The notes under the pieces were generated by a model. It did no database searches, was not told where the DNA came from, and saw only the letters and a list, made by a program, of their open reading frames with translations. A DNA stretch of 64,000 nucleotides from Leishmania martiniquensis (Eukaryota; Euglenozoa; Kinetoplastea; Trypanosomatida; Trypanosomatidae). Position numbers and translations under genes: made by a program. The stretch is from positions 1,178,228 through 1,242,227 of the forward strand of contig NC_090166.1 of NCBI RefSeq assembly GCF_017916325.1, read 5' to 3'. Positions 31,518 to 42,849 of the stretch are shown here, one piece after another (position 1 is the first letter of the stretch; every line of letters starts with the position of its first letter).

Positions 31518-32612
31518 TCATGAGGGCAAGAGGCAGGCGAGGGATTCGCCCACATAGTCGGGAATGAGCGCCGTCTTGCCTTGCCGCGTCGCCTCCTCCA
31601 CGTCGGCGACTCCCTCAACGCCGCTCAGCACCAGCATGCTCAGGCACCCGGCCGCATTCCCAAACATCACATCCGTCGTCAGCCGATCGCCAATCATGAT
31701 GCATTCCTCCCGCGGATTTGTGATGCCCTCCGCCTCAAAGAGGATCTTCGCCATGTCCTCATGGGGCTTCCCACACACAGCGTCCGGCCGCTTTCCGGCA
31801 GCCGTGCAAAGCGCGCTCACCAACGCCCCGGCGCCGGGGACCATGGCCCCATCGAGGCCAACGGGAAGCTGCGGATCCTCGTTCGTGGCGAGAAACAAAG
31901 GCGGCGAATACGTTGCGTTGCGCAGATCCGCAGGCGGCCCTTGCAGCACCAGTGACCCGTACCCGAGCTTGAGGATGTTGAAGTGCTTGTCAAGCCCAAT
32001 GACGACCGCAGCGGCGTTGAGGTCGGAGAGCGAAATCATCTCCGCGTTGTCGGTGCCCGCCTGCACCATGCGGCACGACTTCCCAGTGCAAGCCACCAGG
32101 CGCTTCTTTGGTGGCGGCAGGCAGGGTACGCGCCACGCATCACCAAGCACCCGCGAATCGTACCCACCTGCGCGCTCGGCGTCGTGCAGCTCCACGCCGT
32201 AAGTGATGAACCCCGGTGCAAGCACCTGCTGCAGCTCGTCATGCAGCCCCTGCTCGCCAATCACAAACACGTTGCCGTGCACGCGCGGCTCCTCACCAGG
32301 CACATCTACCTTACCCAGCAACTGCTTCAGCCGAAGCGCCGCTGCGTACGCGCTGTTGTAGCACTCCTTCACCGTCACGCCATCGATCCCTTTCTTCCTG
32401 AAGCTCTGTAGCAGCTCCTCGCGCGACAGCGACGCGTTGTTAGAGATGAAGCGGATTTCCTTGCCCTGGTCACGTAGGTACTGCAGCGTCTCCCGCACGC
32501 CGTCAATCAGGTGCTCCCCGCGCCAGATTACGCCGTCGATGTCGAGTAGCATGTACTTGACCGGCGAGGCCACCAGCTGCGCAGCCAACGTTTGCGTGAT
32601 TCGCTGTGGCAT
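31518..32612 (-). CDS. HAD-IIA phosphatase (p-nitrophenylphosphatase / phosphoglycolate phosphatase-like), copy 1
   Basis: A 364-residue HAD-superfamily hydrolase. Motif I is DIDGV (Asp24 nucleophile, Asp26 acid/base), motif II FISNN (Ser57), motif III Lys282 in CGKPHEDM, and motif IV GDRLTTD (Asp309, Asp314). The C2-type cap between motifs II and III and the SGVEG loop near the end are typical of the NagD/PGP group. Likely a Mg2+-dependent phosphatase on small phosphorylated metabolites such as 2-phosphoglycolate; the true substrate cannot be read. No targeting signal is obvious. It forms a dispersed pair with 37029-38060, and a relic of a further copy lies between them. Confidence 0.9.
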   Translation of the reverse strand: MPQRITQTLAAQLVASPVKYMLLDIDGVIWRGEHLIDGVRETLQYLRDQGKEIRFISNNASLSREELLQSFRKKGIDGVTVKECYNSAYAAALRLKQLLGKVDVPGEEPRVHGNVFVIGEQGLHDELQQVLAPGFITYGVELHDAERAGGYDSRVLGDAWRVPCLPPPKKRLVACTGKSCRMVQAGTDNAEMISLSDLNAAAVVIGLDKHFNILKLGYGSLVLQGPPADLRNATYSPPLFLATNEDPQLPVGLDGAMVPGAGALVSALCTAAGKRPDAVCGKPHEDMAKILFEAEGITNPREECIMIGDRLTTDVMFGNAAGCLSMLVLSGVEGVADVEEATRQGKTALIPDYVGESLACLLPS

Positions 32613-33270
32613 GGCTCACAGAGTAGCACAATAAAAACTATGTCGTTGCGTGACGTCTGCCGGCCGGTACGTGAGGACGTGGGGCAGTGTGGAAAGAAAA
32701 AGATGCGACGCTGAGCAAGAGAAAGGGGGACGTTGGAGCGCGAAACGGCCTACGAGCAGATGGCATGCAGCCCGCCGTCAGACTCACACTGCAATCTCCC
32801 TCTGCCCGGGGAGCCTCGACGGTGTTATACAAAATGTTGGCACTGACGACGTTGTCACTAACGGGGAAAATGACGCTGAAGGCGCCGCAGACGCGTCTGG
32901 GCCGACGACGAGGGGGGCACAAAAGGGCGGCAAAGACCCTTTTCACCGCTCGATGTCGGCGAATGCATCGCTCCCTTCGGTTTGTTCGCCTGAAATACGA
33001 CGCACAACACGTCCTTCGCACGCCACTGCTAAAGAATAGGCGATTGCGGGAGATTCCAATAGGGGGCAGGGAGGGAGGAGGGGTAATGTAGCCTCACATG
33101 CTGACCGCCTCACAGCGGCCGCCACTTCTTTTTCGAGGGATGAGGTAGAAAGAGCGGGGGTGGGGTGTTGATCCCAGCATCTAGTGCCCCATGCGCCTAC
33201 CTCTTTGGCTACAAGCTCCACGTGTGGCAGGCTACCCTGCAACGCACGAAAACCTACGTTGCACAAGAGC

Positions 33271-33377
33271 CGATGCCTTTGCCGAACTGGATGTCCGTCA
33301 TGAGGCGGTCACCCACCATGAGCGCACGGCGCGGCAGCACTACCCTGCCGTCCTGCGCCTCCTTCTCCAGCAGCAAG
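33271..33377 (-). pseudogene. fragment of a HAD-IIA phosphatase gene
   Basis: Matches 37190-37296 inside the second phosphatase gene with about two mismatches in 107 bp. It encodes the segment containing the GDRLMTD metal-binding motif and the preceding helix. Homology fades quickly on both sides. Since the flanks are unlike either phosphatase gene, it is a remnant of a third copy or a short conversion insert, not a working gene. Confidence 0.85.
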
Positions 33378-33539
33378 CTTCGGCGTTCATGGGGGGACTT
33401 CCCTTTTGCCTCAAGCACTCCGAGGAGAAGGGGTCACGAGCTCCGTTGGTGTCATCACCTCAACCTCGGGTGCGCCGGGGGATGCGTCTCGCCTCAGAGC
33501 CGCCCAGGCGAGTAGCGGGCTGCGAAGGCTGCTAGGAGC

Positions 33540-34121
33540 TCAAGAAGCAGGCCCACAGGGTCCGAGCGCGCATACACAGTCGTGGATGCCATGGTTCTTT
33601 GGGCTGCCGAACGAGTCCTGTGCGTACAGAAAACTGCTGCTTGCAGTGGCGCAGCGCTTATCCATATCATCATTTCGGCTGTGGAACGACGCATACTGGG
33701 CGACCAATCCCCTGAGGCCCGGCGTAGTCGAGTTCAAAGAGGGTGGTGGGGGTGGGTGCTGCCCAAGGAAGCAGGCATGCGAAGGCTTCAGGGGGAGGGG
33801 GCATGAGGCGATCGCCTCGCTAGGCCAGAGGAGGGCATCAGGGCCTCGCAAGAAGTAGCCGATGCACTGCGCGAGCCCCTCCTCATGGCGGACCGGCAGC
33901 AGCTAGAAAATGAGACGATGCCCGGCAGTGAATGAGGGAAGGGGGAGGGCAGTCCCTCGCCCATCTCCCCAGGCAGCTCGTCTTCTGCCTTCTTCGTCAC
34001 GTGACAGAATACCAAAGATCGTCTGTAGCGCGACGACGGCGAGGATAGAGAAATAAAAAAGAAGGACACCGAAAGAAGGAGAGGACGCAGCACTCGCATC
34101 GTCAGAGAGGTATGGGTTCAC
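33540..34121 (-). pseudogene. interrupted membrane-protein frame, possible decayed PEALP-family member
   Basis: From ATG at 34121 one minus frame runs to TGA at 33540 with a single in-frame TAG after codon 72. The N-terminus is a short polar segment, a membrane helix (FGVLLFYFSILAVVALQTIFGIL) and a basic stretch. ALPLPSFTAGHR follows at the place where the family members have ALPGPSSSQHR, and CATASSS further on also occurs in protein A. The similarity is weak and partly low-complexity. Alternatives are a 72-residue membrane peptide that really ends at the TAG, or chance. Confidence 0.35.
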
Positions 34122-34503
34122 CCCACGCTGAGCCGCTCAAACGACAGGACGTCACTCGCTGCCGTGCTGCTGCTTTCAACAGAGGAGCTACATTCACATG
34201 ACCCCGAAGTGGCGTTACATTGTGGCGACGGCACCTACCGAGAGCATGCGATAGGACGTCCGTGCGAATCGATTAACGCCCGAGACGTTTTGTTTGCTTG
34301 TTTTATTGTGCCGAGCCCCTGCGGCGCGCGCCTCACCCTCCCCCTCTGCTCGGCGACGCCTGAGAGAGCAGAAGGGTGCCCAATGCCTCGCCGCAACGCA
34401 TGTCTAAGCTCGAAGGGCGGGCCGATGGAGAGACAGGAACGCAGGTTTGCCGAGGGGAGCGAAACAAGAAGGCAGCTGGGAGAGCCAGTGAATCAGAGCT
34501 GCA

Positions 34504-34804
34504 GCCGCGATCCCTCGCAGATGGCGCCAAGTACTGCTTCACTGCCGCACGCACCGGATCTGTCACAAAGGGCCCATCGCCTCGTGCAAAGGAGCCGTGA
34601 GCACGCGTGATGCAACGGCGCGCAAAAGTAAGCCACCTAGACACCACCTCTGCCTCACACGCCACCTGCCCGCCTCACAGGTCGCCTGACAGCCGCCCCT
34701 GTGATGCGAGCGGCGACATGGTGCATGACCCTGAGCCAACACCAGAAGCGACGGAGCGTTGGAAGAACAGGTTGCGGGGCCCCTGAGATACGAGACGAAT
34801 TGAG
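34504..34804 (-). repeat. 301-bp inverted repeat, arm 2 (SIDER-like)
   Basis: Reverse complement of 16749-17049 with one mismatch seen. It ends abruptly at CAATTGAG / GTGTC on one side and at GCAGCCGCGATC on the other. It lies in the presumed 3' UTR of the second phosphatase gene. The same orientation as the degenerate copy at 1775-1915. Confidence 0.85.
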
Positions 34805-36937
34805 GTGTCTTTCATAATCAGGGCTCCGAGAATAATATATATCGAAGAGAGACGGCCGGCTCCTTCATGGCCTGCAGGAGCTCTGGTCCGTTGGGCTGTG
34901 GACACATGCTTCTGGACCCTTGCACGTGACAGAGGTCGGACGGAGTTAGGGCCAAGAAAATAGAGCGAGTCGAACAGCGAAGCGACGAGTAAGTCCGTAC
35001 ATTCTTCTTGGCTGGCCCGACTCCTCCGTTGTCTCTGCGATGGGGGCCACATAAATGGAGACCACATTGACAGGAATAGAAGACATCCTTTTTTCTACGA
35101 GGGGGGAAATACATGTGTATGCGCAGTATTCATGCACGCCCGAGAGTGCAAAGCCACTTGTCCTTCCGGATGACCGTCTCATACGATGGAGGTCTGGTAA
35201 GACTCGGATGGATAGAAATCACTTGGGACGTGCGACCGCAGAGACAGCGAAACAGAGGGGTCTGTCTGTGTGTGTGTGTGGTGGGAGGGCGCGGGGGCGT
35301 GGAAGGATGTCGTTCTGCTAGCTCACATCCAAAAAGCGCTAGTGAGCGCTGACATGAACCTCTCGCCCCACCGAACACAGAACGGTCGCCATCCATCTTC
35401 CGGCGTCCTCGTGAAGCTGCCATGCGCCCGGCAGCGCTGCACAGCGCACAGACATGCACATAACGGTAGAAGAAATACAAATAGAACAAACAGAAGCGCG
35501 CAGAGTCCTTCCAAAGTTCTTTTCTCTCCCTTTCCCCATTTGGAAGTGCGCTGCGAAAAAAAGGCGTGGGAAGGGGGGCCTGTTCCCCCATTCACCCACA
35601 GAGGAGGAGAGGTGCGGTGAGGAGAGGGGGTAAGGAGGAGGCGGGAGCTTGTTATCCGCTCTAACACGGTCGACAGCACCACTTCGCCTACACGCACCCC
35701 CAATGTTTGGAATGCCGTCGAAGGTCAGAAAGCAGGACTGTCAGGGGGCAGAGGCCAACAAGCCCGCCAAGATGAGATGAGAAGGCACAGAAGGCCTCGA
35801 AAAGGTGGCAGAGGAATGGGAGAGAGAGACACCGCAGTCCGCCATCTCCTCTCTCCCTCTCACAGACACGTGGGTAACTGCCGAAGCGGTGAAATCGCAC
35901 AATCAAAGAAGGGAGCGGAGGGAGGGGAGCGGAAAAAGAGGCACGAAGGAAAGGATAGTCCGCCCCCCCACCTCCTCCTTCCCACAAGAAAGGAGGGGGT
36001 CTCGCATGCGAAGGTGCGGATGGGGGAGGGGCCCATGGCAGCTTCTTGTTGTTTTCGTCGGCATGGCCATTGCGTGCTGGAGCGCATCATATGGGAGGGC
36101 TGCGCCGGCATTGCCGGAAAGAAGGCAGAATCGCCACACTTGCGGCTGGGGTACAGCTGGTCAGCTGAAAAACAGAAAACAAACAAACAAAAAAGAACAA
36201 TTTGACGCATAGGAGCAACGAAGGATCATCGCGGGTGGGGGGGGGCGGCATAAGGAGGCGAGAGTGCGTCGACACGGCTCTGATGAAGAGCTTAGCGAAG
36301 ACAACCATCATCAATATGCCCCCCCCACCAGCCGAGAGGGGAGGAAGGGCGTCATGAGGACGCACAGAAAAGGAGTGTGGGTGTAGGAGAGTGAAGGAGA
36401 AACAGTGAGTTGTGGCCACGTGCTGCTCCATCAGGAAGGCATAGATAAAGTAATGAGCGGAAGAAGGCAAAACAAAAAAATCCTCCCCACACAGAAAAAA
36501 GCGGAAGAGATGGCAGCATCTCCCCTCTTGCGAGCGCGCCACTCTCTGCGATGGGAGCCTCACATGGAAGGTCATCATCACAGCGCTGAAAAGGGGCTTG
36601 TGTGAGGAAGCGGACGTCAAAGGTGGTGTGCGGGTGACAGAAGGCCTGCTGTCTCTGCCGTCCAACAGCGATCATGGCCCCCTTATTTTCCAAACTTGCC
36701 CAACCCCACATTCATCTCAACTAGTGGCGAACTCGCCTCCAGGGCCTCTGGTGCTGGTACCAGGCCACACATGCGCGCGCCACGTAACGGGGAGGGGGCG
36801 CAAGACGCATGGCGTGCACGGCCCCAGGCATCCATGACGCAAGGGTCAACGGGCAGGAGGGACATACAGGTGCAGAGACGGCCACGTGTACGTTCAAAGA
36901 TGGTACGAGGCTGCACTTCTCCTCTCTGCTTTCTGCT

Positions 36938-36990
36938 TCTCCGCCACCGCCACCACCGCCATCACCGTCATCACCGATGTCACTACCTCC
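36938..36990. repeat. CCN-rich trinucleotide stretch
   Basis: Imperfect (CCR/CAT)n run of CCGCCACCGCCACCACCGCC type. It lies just downstream of the second phosphatase stop codon, in the presumed 3' UTR. Confidence 0.6.
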
Positions 36991-37028
36991 TTTGGTCACA
37001 CCACCTCTCTCCTTCCCCCTTTTCCGCT

Positions 37029-38060
37029 TTACATGAAAGATGCTGAAGCGCCACCCGCGGGGACGGCAAGGAAGTCCGCCAGCGAGTTCAGCACAAAGTC
37101 TGGAAGCTCGTGCGCCTTGCCCTGACCAGGCAGCTCCTCTACACGCGTGAGCTTCTCCGCGCCGCTCAGAACTAGTGCCGTTCGAGCACCGATGCCTTTG
37201 CCGAACTGGATGTCCGTCATGAGGCGGTCACCCACCATGAGCGCACGGCGCGGCAGCACCACCCTGCCGTCCTGCGCCTCCTTCTCCAGCAGCAGGCGGC
37301 CCATGGTCGGGCTGGGCTTTCCGCACAGCACATCTGGCTGGCGGCCGATGGCGGTCGTGACGGCGGCTAGGATGGCGCCAGAGGAGGGAAGGAGAATGTG
37401 GTTCACGCCCACAGGGTCGGCGGGGTCGGGGTTCGTGGCGACGAACAGCGCCTCGGTTCCTTGCAGCAGCGCCACCGCGGCGGACAGCTCTGTCATGCCC
37501 ATGCTGTAGTCTACTCCAACGACTACGGCGACGGGCTCAAGGCCTTTGAGAGAGATCTTCTGCTGATGCCCAGCATTGCGAGGGGCAGGAAGGATAGGCT
37601 CAGTCCAGGCTTCAGCCACAAGATCCGGGGAATAGGCCACGGAGTTCAGCTCTAACCCGTACGTCGAGAAACCAGGAGCGAGGACCGCCTGTATTTCGTT
37701 GCGCAGGCCGATGGGGCCCATGACAAAGACGTTACCTTGCACAAGTCCATCCTCGGGGCTACCAAACTTTCCCTGAATGCACAGGGCACTGGTGTAAGCG
37801 GCGGTGTAAATCTCGCTGGGGCACACGCCGCGGATGCCGAGCGACTCTAACTTCTTAGCAAGGTGGCAGCGCTGCAGGATGAGCGTGTTCGACATGAAGC
37901 GGAGGTTCTTGCCGAAGGAGCGGATGTGATCGAGTGCCTCCGGAATGCGCGCGATGACTGTTTCGCCGGACCAGACAACACCGTCGAGGTCCACAAGAAT
38001 ATAGTCGATAGCGTCAAGCAGTTCCTTGAGCTCGGCGGGGGTGGCAAGCGAGGAAGCCAT
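37029..38060 (-). CDS. HAD-IIA phosphatase, copy 2 (divergent)
   Basis: A 343-residue protein when started at MASSLATPAELKELL; the 77 upstream codons in the same frame look like leader (Cys/Phe/Ser-rich). Motif I DLDGV (Asp24, Asp26), motif III CGKPSPTMG and motif IV GDRLMTD are intact, followed by the LSGAEK loop. Motif II reads FMSNT where copy 1 has FISNN; Ser is kept. Same fold and cap arrangement as copy 1, but the cap segment differs strongly (ILPAPRNAGHQQKISLKGL), which in this group decides the substrate. Probably a phosphatase of small metabolites with a different preference from copy 1. Confidence 0.88.
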   Translation of the reverse strand: MASSLATPAELKELLDAIDYILVDLDGVVWSGETVIARIPEALDHIRSFGKNLRFMSNTLILQRCHLAKKLESLGIRGVCPSEIYTAAYTSALCIQGKFGSPEDGLVQGNVFVMGPIGLRNEIQAVLAPGFSTYGLELNSVAYSPDLVAEAWTEPILPAPRNAGHQQKISLKGLEPVAVVVGVDYSMGMTELSAAVALLQGTEALFVATNPDPADPVGVNHILLPSSGAILAAVTTAIGRQPDVLCGKPSPTMGRLLLEKEAQDGRVVLPRRALMVGDRLMTDIQFGKGIGARTALVLSGAEKLTRVEELPGQGKAHELPDFVLNSLADFLAVPAGGASASFM

Positions 38061-41000
38061 CGTAAGGTGGGTGGGTGAAAGTTGGAGGAAGGAAACAGAC
38101 GTCTCGGATTGTCGTGGGAAATGTCTCACTGGTGAGGTCCGAAGATCCCGTCGTGCAGGCTGAAACCGTTGAGGAGCAGCAGAGACGATGGAGCACGTGA
38201 AGCAGGTGAAAAAAGGGAGAAGGAGATGAGAAGCCAAGCCGCGGAAGACATGTGCGCATATACATGGGGAGGCTGTGTGAGGGGATGCCACGGCAGCGTC
38301 TCACGGCGTCGTTGGCCGTAGTGGCGCAATACGAGACCCAGCGGGCCACGAAAACGAGTGCCTCGCGGGTACAGCCGTTAAGGGAGGGGGAGGGATGGAG
38401 AGGGTGCGGCAACAAGTGAGGTAGGGAAGCCCACACCCCTTTTTTCTCGTACCTTTTTGGTTGTCACTGCTTTGCCACTGATGTCCACCTGTAATCCGTT
38501 GAGTGCGGTGCGCCGGAAGCACGTGCGAAACTTCAGCGCAAAGAGGCATGTGAGCACGTCCGCGCATGCGAAGGATAAAAAAGGGGAGGGGGTGGGCAGT
38601 GCCGTAGAGGCAGCGAAGCAGTCGACAAACACAAAAGGGAAATCCGTCAGATGCGTGAGTGGGCTGGCGGAGAGTCGCGTCCGCCCCTGCGATCGACACG
38701 AACAAAGCATGATAGGTACGCGACAGGGGCAATGGTGGGGCGTCCTCCACCGCCGCGCAGTTGCAGCGGAAACAAAATGTCTCTCTGAGCCTCCTGCCGC
38801 ACCCTGCCCCCCTCCTTCTGAGTGGTGAGTGTCACGCGAACGCCCGCGGGCACAACACACACCTGCTTCTCAAGCATGCGGTGCCCTTCGAGAGATTGTT
38901 CTCGCCTTCCCGCTTGCAGCAGCGTATTCTTCGCTAATGAGCCGCTCACGCATGCGGAGGCCCTTCATTGCAACGCGAAATAAAAAAGAGCAGAAAGACG
39001 TTTTGTGGCGGTGAGCCCAGGCGGGCCCTGCAGGTGAGGTGTACGACTGTGCGCAGCGCCGATGCTCTGTGAAGAGAAGTAAAGATGCATTAGCTCGGTG
39101 TCATCGGTCTTCGCGTATGAAACGCGCTTGGTTCTCTTTGCCTTGTCTGTGAGCCTACCTTCTGCACTGATCAGCCACCCTACAGGCTGCCCCGATTTAT
39201 CTTCCTCCGCGCAATCGATCCCAGGTGGTCATCCTTTGGTTCCGTGTGTTGGGGGCGAATGCGTAGCCGTCTGTGAAGCGCAGTCCCACGGGTAGGGCGG
39301 CCAGTGGCAGCGGCCTCATAGCACACACTTCATGATTGGGCAAGAAATGTGACGCCGGCAGTGAGAGAAAGGAGCAGTGGCAGCAGTGCCACGGCACCCA
39401 CCAACACCTGCGATGGCTATCGTTTCGTGGCTCTTGCCCCATCTGTTCTTGGCGTCGTATAGCTTACGCGTTGCAAAACTCGGCCGCCGCTCATCGGACG
39501 CTGCAGCTGCGCGCATCGGCACGGCGAAGAGGGCGAATAGGGCGTGCAGAGCCGCTGCCTTCGGCACTGCTACTTGAGCGGAGAAAAGGGAGCGAAAACA
39601 TGTCTGTGAGAGGACGGCTGAGGGCCGCTGCACGGTGCAATGGCGATGGCTGCGGGGGCGGGTAAAGGGGAGAGAGACGTCCATGATGAGAACGCGTTTC
39701 CACTTTACCCGACGAAAACGTCAAAAAACAAAAAGAGGGTGAAAAAGTGGACGGGCATGCGCGAACAGTAGAAGGGCCTAGGAGAAGCAGTCCGACGGTT
39801 GCGGGCGTGGGACACTCGAGGCGTCGACACACCTATGCGTCAGCGCACATTGAGCTTCGCCGATGTGTTGGGCCGAGCCTGTGCAAGGCAGCGTGCCAGC
39901 GCGACTTGATAGTACCCAACACGCTCTTCACACCGCCTACGCGTGTGGGGAGCCTGAGCTGTACCACGAGGGGCGATGTACATGGTCCTCCTGGGAAGCT
40001 GGTGGCGAGTCCAGTAGGAGGCGGAGGCGGTGATCAGGCCAAACGGTCGTTTCGTTACTGTAATGCGTGCGTACGACTGCGTCGCACCAGGCGATTGTCC
40101 CGTGAGAGGTCGTGTAGCGCGCGAAAACGCGATCGGGCTCCTGAGTGGAGAGAAGGCACGCTCAAGGGTGAGAAACAGAACAAAAAAATCAAGAAAAAAA
40201 GAGTCCCTTTCAGCACTGTATGCAGGTGTGTATAGTGCAACAGAGCTCGCCAATGCTGTTCCATTTGTAGTGGCCGTGTGCGTGACGCCACCATCCCTAT
40301 CTTTTTTTTCCAACCGGGTGCACTCCACCGCGCCCCCCCTTGCGCAGCGCCGAGTCATCGCTCAAAGGGGAGAGCGTACACATACACACACACAAAAAAA
40401 GAAGAAGCGCGGCAACGATACAAAGGAACAGAAAAAAAAGGACGGCAGCAGCAGCAAAGGTAATTAATTAACGAATAAGTCGTCCGCCCTTCCTCAATGG
40501 CGCTCTAATGCGTCTGTAGCGCCTTCGACGGCCCTCTTAGCGGGCGCACTTTGGCTATGATCGACCCGCTACGCTTCGGCTCATTGGCAAAAGTGACTAC
40601 CCACCGACAGGTGAGATATACACCAACGACTGAAACCGTTTTCGCTCTTCTCCGAAGTCGATACGGGAAAAATGAAAGCGTCGCCCCTCTTCGAGCACGG
40701 AGCGAGGGAGGGGAGGGAGGGGGTGAGGGGTGAGCGTGGCGCGGCGTCACAGGGGCCGTAGATCCAAAGCCCAAATCAACCGTTATCCAAATCGCCGCCT
40801 CTTTTCTGTTTGTGCTTGCTGTGCGGTTGCACGTGAAGGGGTACACACACACACACACTTACGTGAATGGGATGACATTTGTGTCTCCCTGAACGCTCTC
40901 CATGAGACGGAAGAAAAAGGAAAGAGAGCGGCAAACCGCTGTCGCTAAATCCGTTCCGCCCCCCCGCCACTCGCGCCGCGTCCACTCCCTGGCGGCCCGT

Positions 41001-42849
41001 GAAGACGCGTTCCACATGAACCCATCTCCCTTTTCCCTCGAAAAAAAGAGGAGCCCCCTCCTTCTCCTCCTCGCAATAACAGGCACGGCGTCGAGAACTG
41101 TTGCGGCGCACACGAGGTCCTCCTCCCTCGAGGACATGGATTGGGCGTGTGACAGAGAGAAGCAGAGCGTGAGGGAGGGAGGGAGGCGCGGCAGGGTCTC
41201 AAAGGGGAAGCGCATTGGCGTCCAAAGGACCGGAGGGAGCGGGCCGGCAGAGTAGAGTGCTTCAAGCTCAGAGAGAGGGGTGACAATGAAGGCGCAAAGG
41301 CGCTGCGGGGCCCTGAGTCGTTCGAATCTGCGTCGTACGCGGAAAAGGGGAAACACCTCACGTCGACACCACGTCAGCAGCGGAGAGCGGAGCCCTCCTC
41401 TTCGGCCTTTCCGGGTACCCCGTGGTGTGAAATGGAGCGCATGGGAGCAAAGAAAAAAACGCAGAGAAACGCAAAAAAAAAATACCCCACCAACGGTCGG
41501 GTTAGGGTGCCATGCGACGACGTATACAGGAAGGTGTGTGTGTGTGTGAAGAGGGCGGGCGGGGAGGAGCCATCGGTAAACGCGAAGAGACGGCGAAACG
41601 GAACCGCCCGAACGGCCCGACAGACCTTCGGCCTTTTCTGTCTGGAGCGGCTCTCTTAGGGCGGGGGCTGCTTGCTAACCATATGCCTCCCGGCTTGTGG
41701 GTCGGCGGGAGGGTGGGGTGCCTCTTTTTGACATACACAGAGCAGCTTTCATGGGCCGGAGCAGACCTTCTGTGTCCCGATTACAGAGCATGCGCCCTCA
41801 AAATAGAAAGGTGACAGGCCAAGCAGCGAACAACGGCTTCACAGGATGTGGACCTTAACGACACGACGTCACCGATGCGCTCTGAGATGCCGACGCAAAA
41901 AGGGGGGCTTTTAGGCCGACGCATCCTTCTTTTCAAAGGAAGGGGAGGGAGCGCTCTAACGCGCTGCATCGCCTTGCAACCTAGATGGGGAAAGCTCAAG
42001 CAGAGAGACAGAGAAACTATGGGAGGGAAAAGAAAGGGGGTGGTGCGCAGCACGTAAATGCTTAGGATGGAGGGGCGACAAAATAGGCGTCTTCGCTTCC
42101 TCCCTCGCCGGCAGGCAGAGACGAGCTGTCCCGATCGAGAGGCGGGCGCTTTGGGCACATTGCACAGAGAACGGAAGAGAGAAACGGAAGCGACTCGCAA
42201 CGCGAAAAAAAATCTGACTCGTCCCCTCCCCCCTCCCCCTCGTCACCCTCTCCCACAGACGCACACGAAACTCAGAAAGAGAGGGGGGAGAGGGAGGGGA
42301 AGGGGGAGGGGGGGAAATGGCCTAAAGAAGAACGGACTCGAACAGGAGGCGCCCCTACACGAAAAACGCCAGTCTGCAGCGGGAAGGGCAGCCGGCGTGA
42401 CAGCAAACGGCAGCAACCACAAAAACACGGAGGAGGGCGAAGGATAGCAGAGCCGAGCGGAGTCACCCCTGCCCTCCATCCCAGATTGATGTATGAAGTA
42501 GAGAAAGAGGACGACATGAGACGTGAGCAGCAAAGCGATCTTCTCTTCTCCACTCCCCCTCGTCTCTTCGCCGACACACCGGCGTCGTGGAGGAAGTGGC
42601 GCCCCCCTCCCCCGAGGGGGTCAGAAAGCCCTTGCTCTACCGCTGCGTGAGAGCACAGACGCACAGGCAGTCAGCGTCTCTCGTAACACGGACGAAAAAA
42701 GGGAGAAAAAACAGAAGAACACTGATCGCAGGACATATGAGGCAATGGGGCCCTCATGGCACCTCACATCGTGGTCCACTTCGCTGCACTTGACACACGT
42801 GAGCAGTTCAACTATTGCCCACGCGCACACACACTTTATTCAGGGGCAG
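38061..42849. other. 4.8-kb interval without a gene I can support
   Basis: Presumed long 3' UTR of protein A plus leader of phosphatase 2. It has (CA)n at about 40380-40395, (CA)n at 40845-40858, (GT)n at 41537-41549 and long purine tracts (+ strand). Open frames up to 172 codons are present on both strands but are rich in low-complexity Ser/Arg/Pro and share no motif with the rest of the window. I looked for the YGxSQY and PEALP signatures here and did not find them. Confidence 0.5.

Larger units (their letters stand above)
32613..37028. other. 4.4-kb spacer holding relics and an inverted-repeat arm
   Basis: Between the two phosphatase genes. It contains a 107-bp phosphatase relic (33271-33377), an interrupted membrane-protein frame (33540-34121), the 301-bp repeat (34504-34804), (GT)n at about 35265-35282 and a CCN-rich stretch at 36938-36990. 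The rest is low-complexity, UTR-like sequence. Confidence 0.6.

Noticed and set aside
39840..40358. 172-codon minus frame in the 4.8-kb interval
   Set aside because: Considered as a hidden gene because of the gap. Composition is mixed, but there is no domain, no family block and no clear start, so it was not supported.
41310..41345. GTTCGAATCT resembling a tRNA B box (also GGTTCGACTCC on the minus strand near 50615)
   Set aside because: No matching A box at the proper distance, no T-stem pairing and no acceptor stem could be formed.
41495..41510. GGTTAGGGT, telomere-like
   Set aside because: A single unit; no array of TTAGGG.
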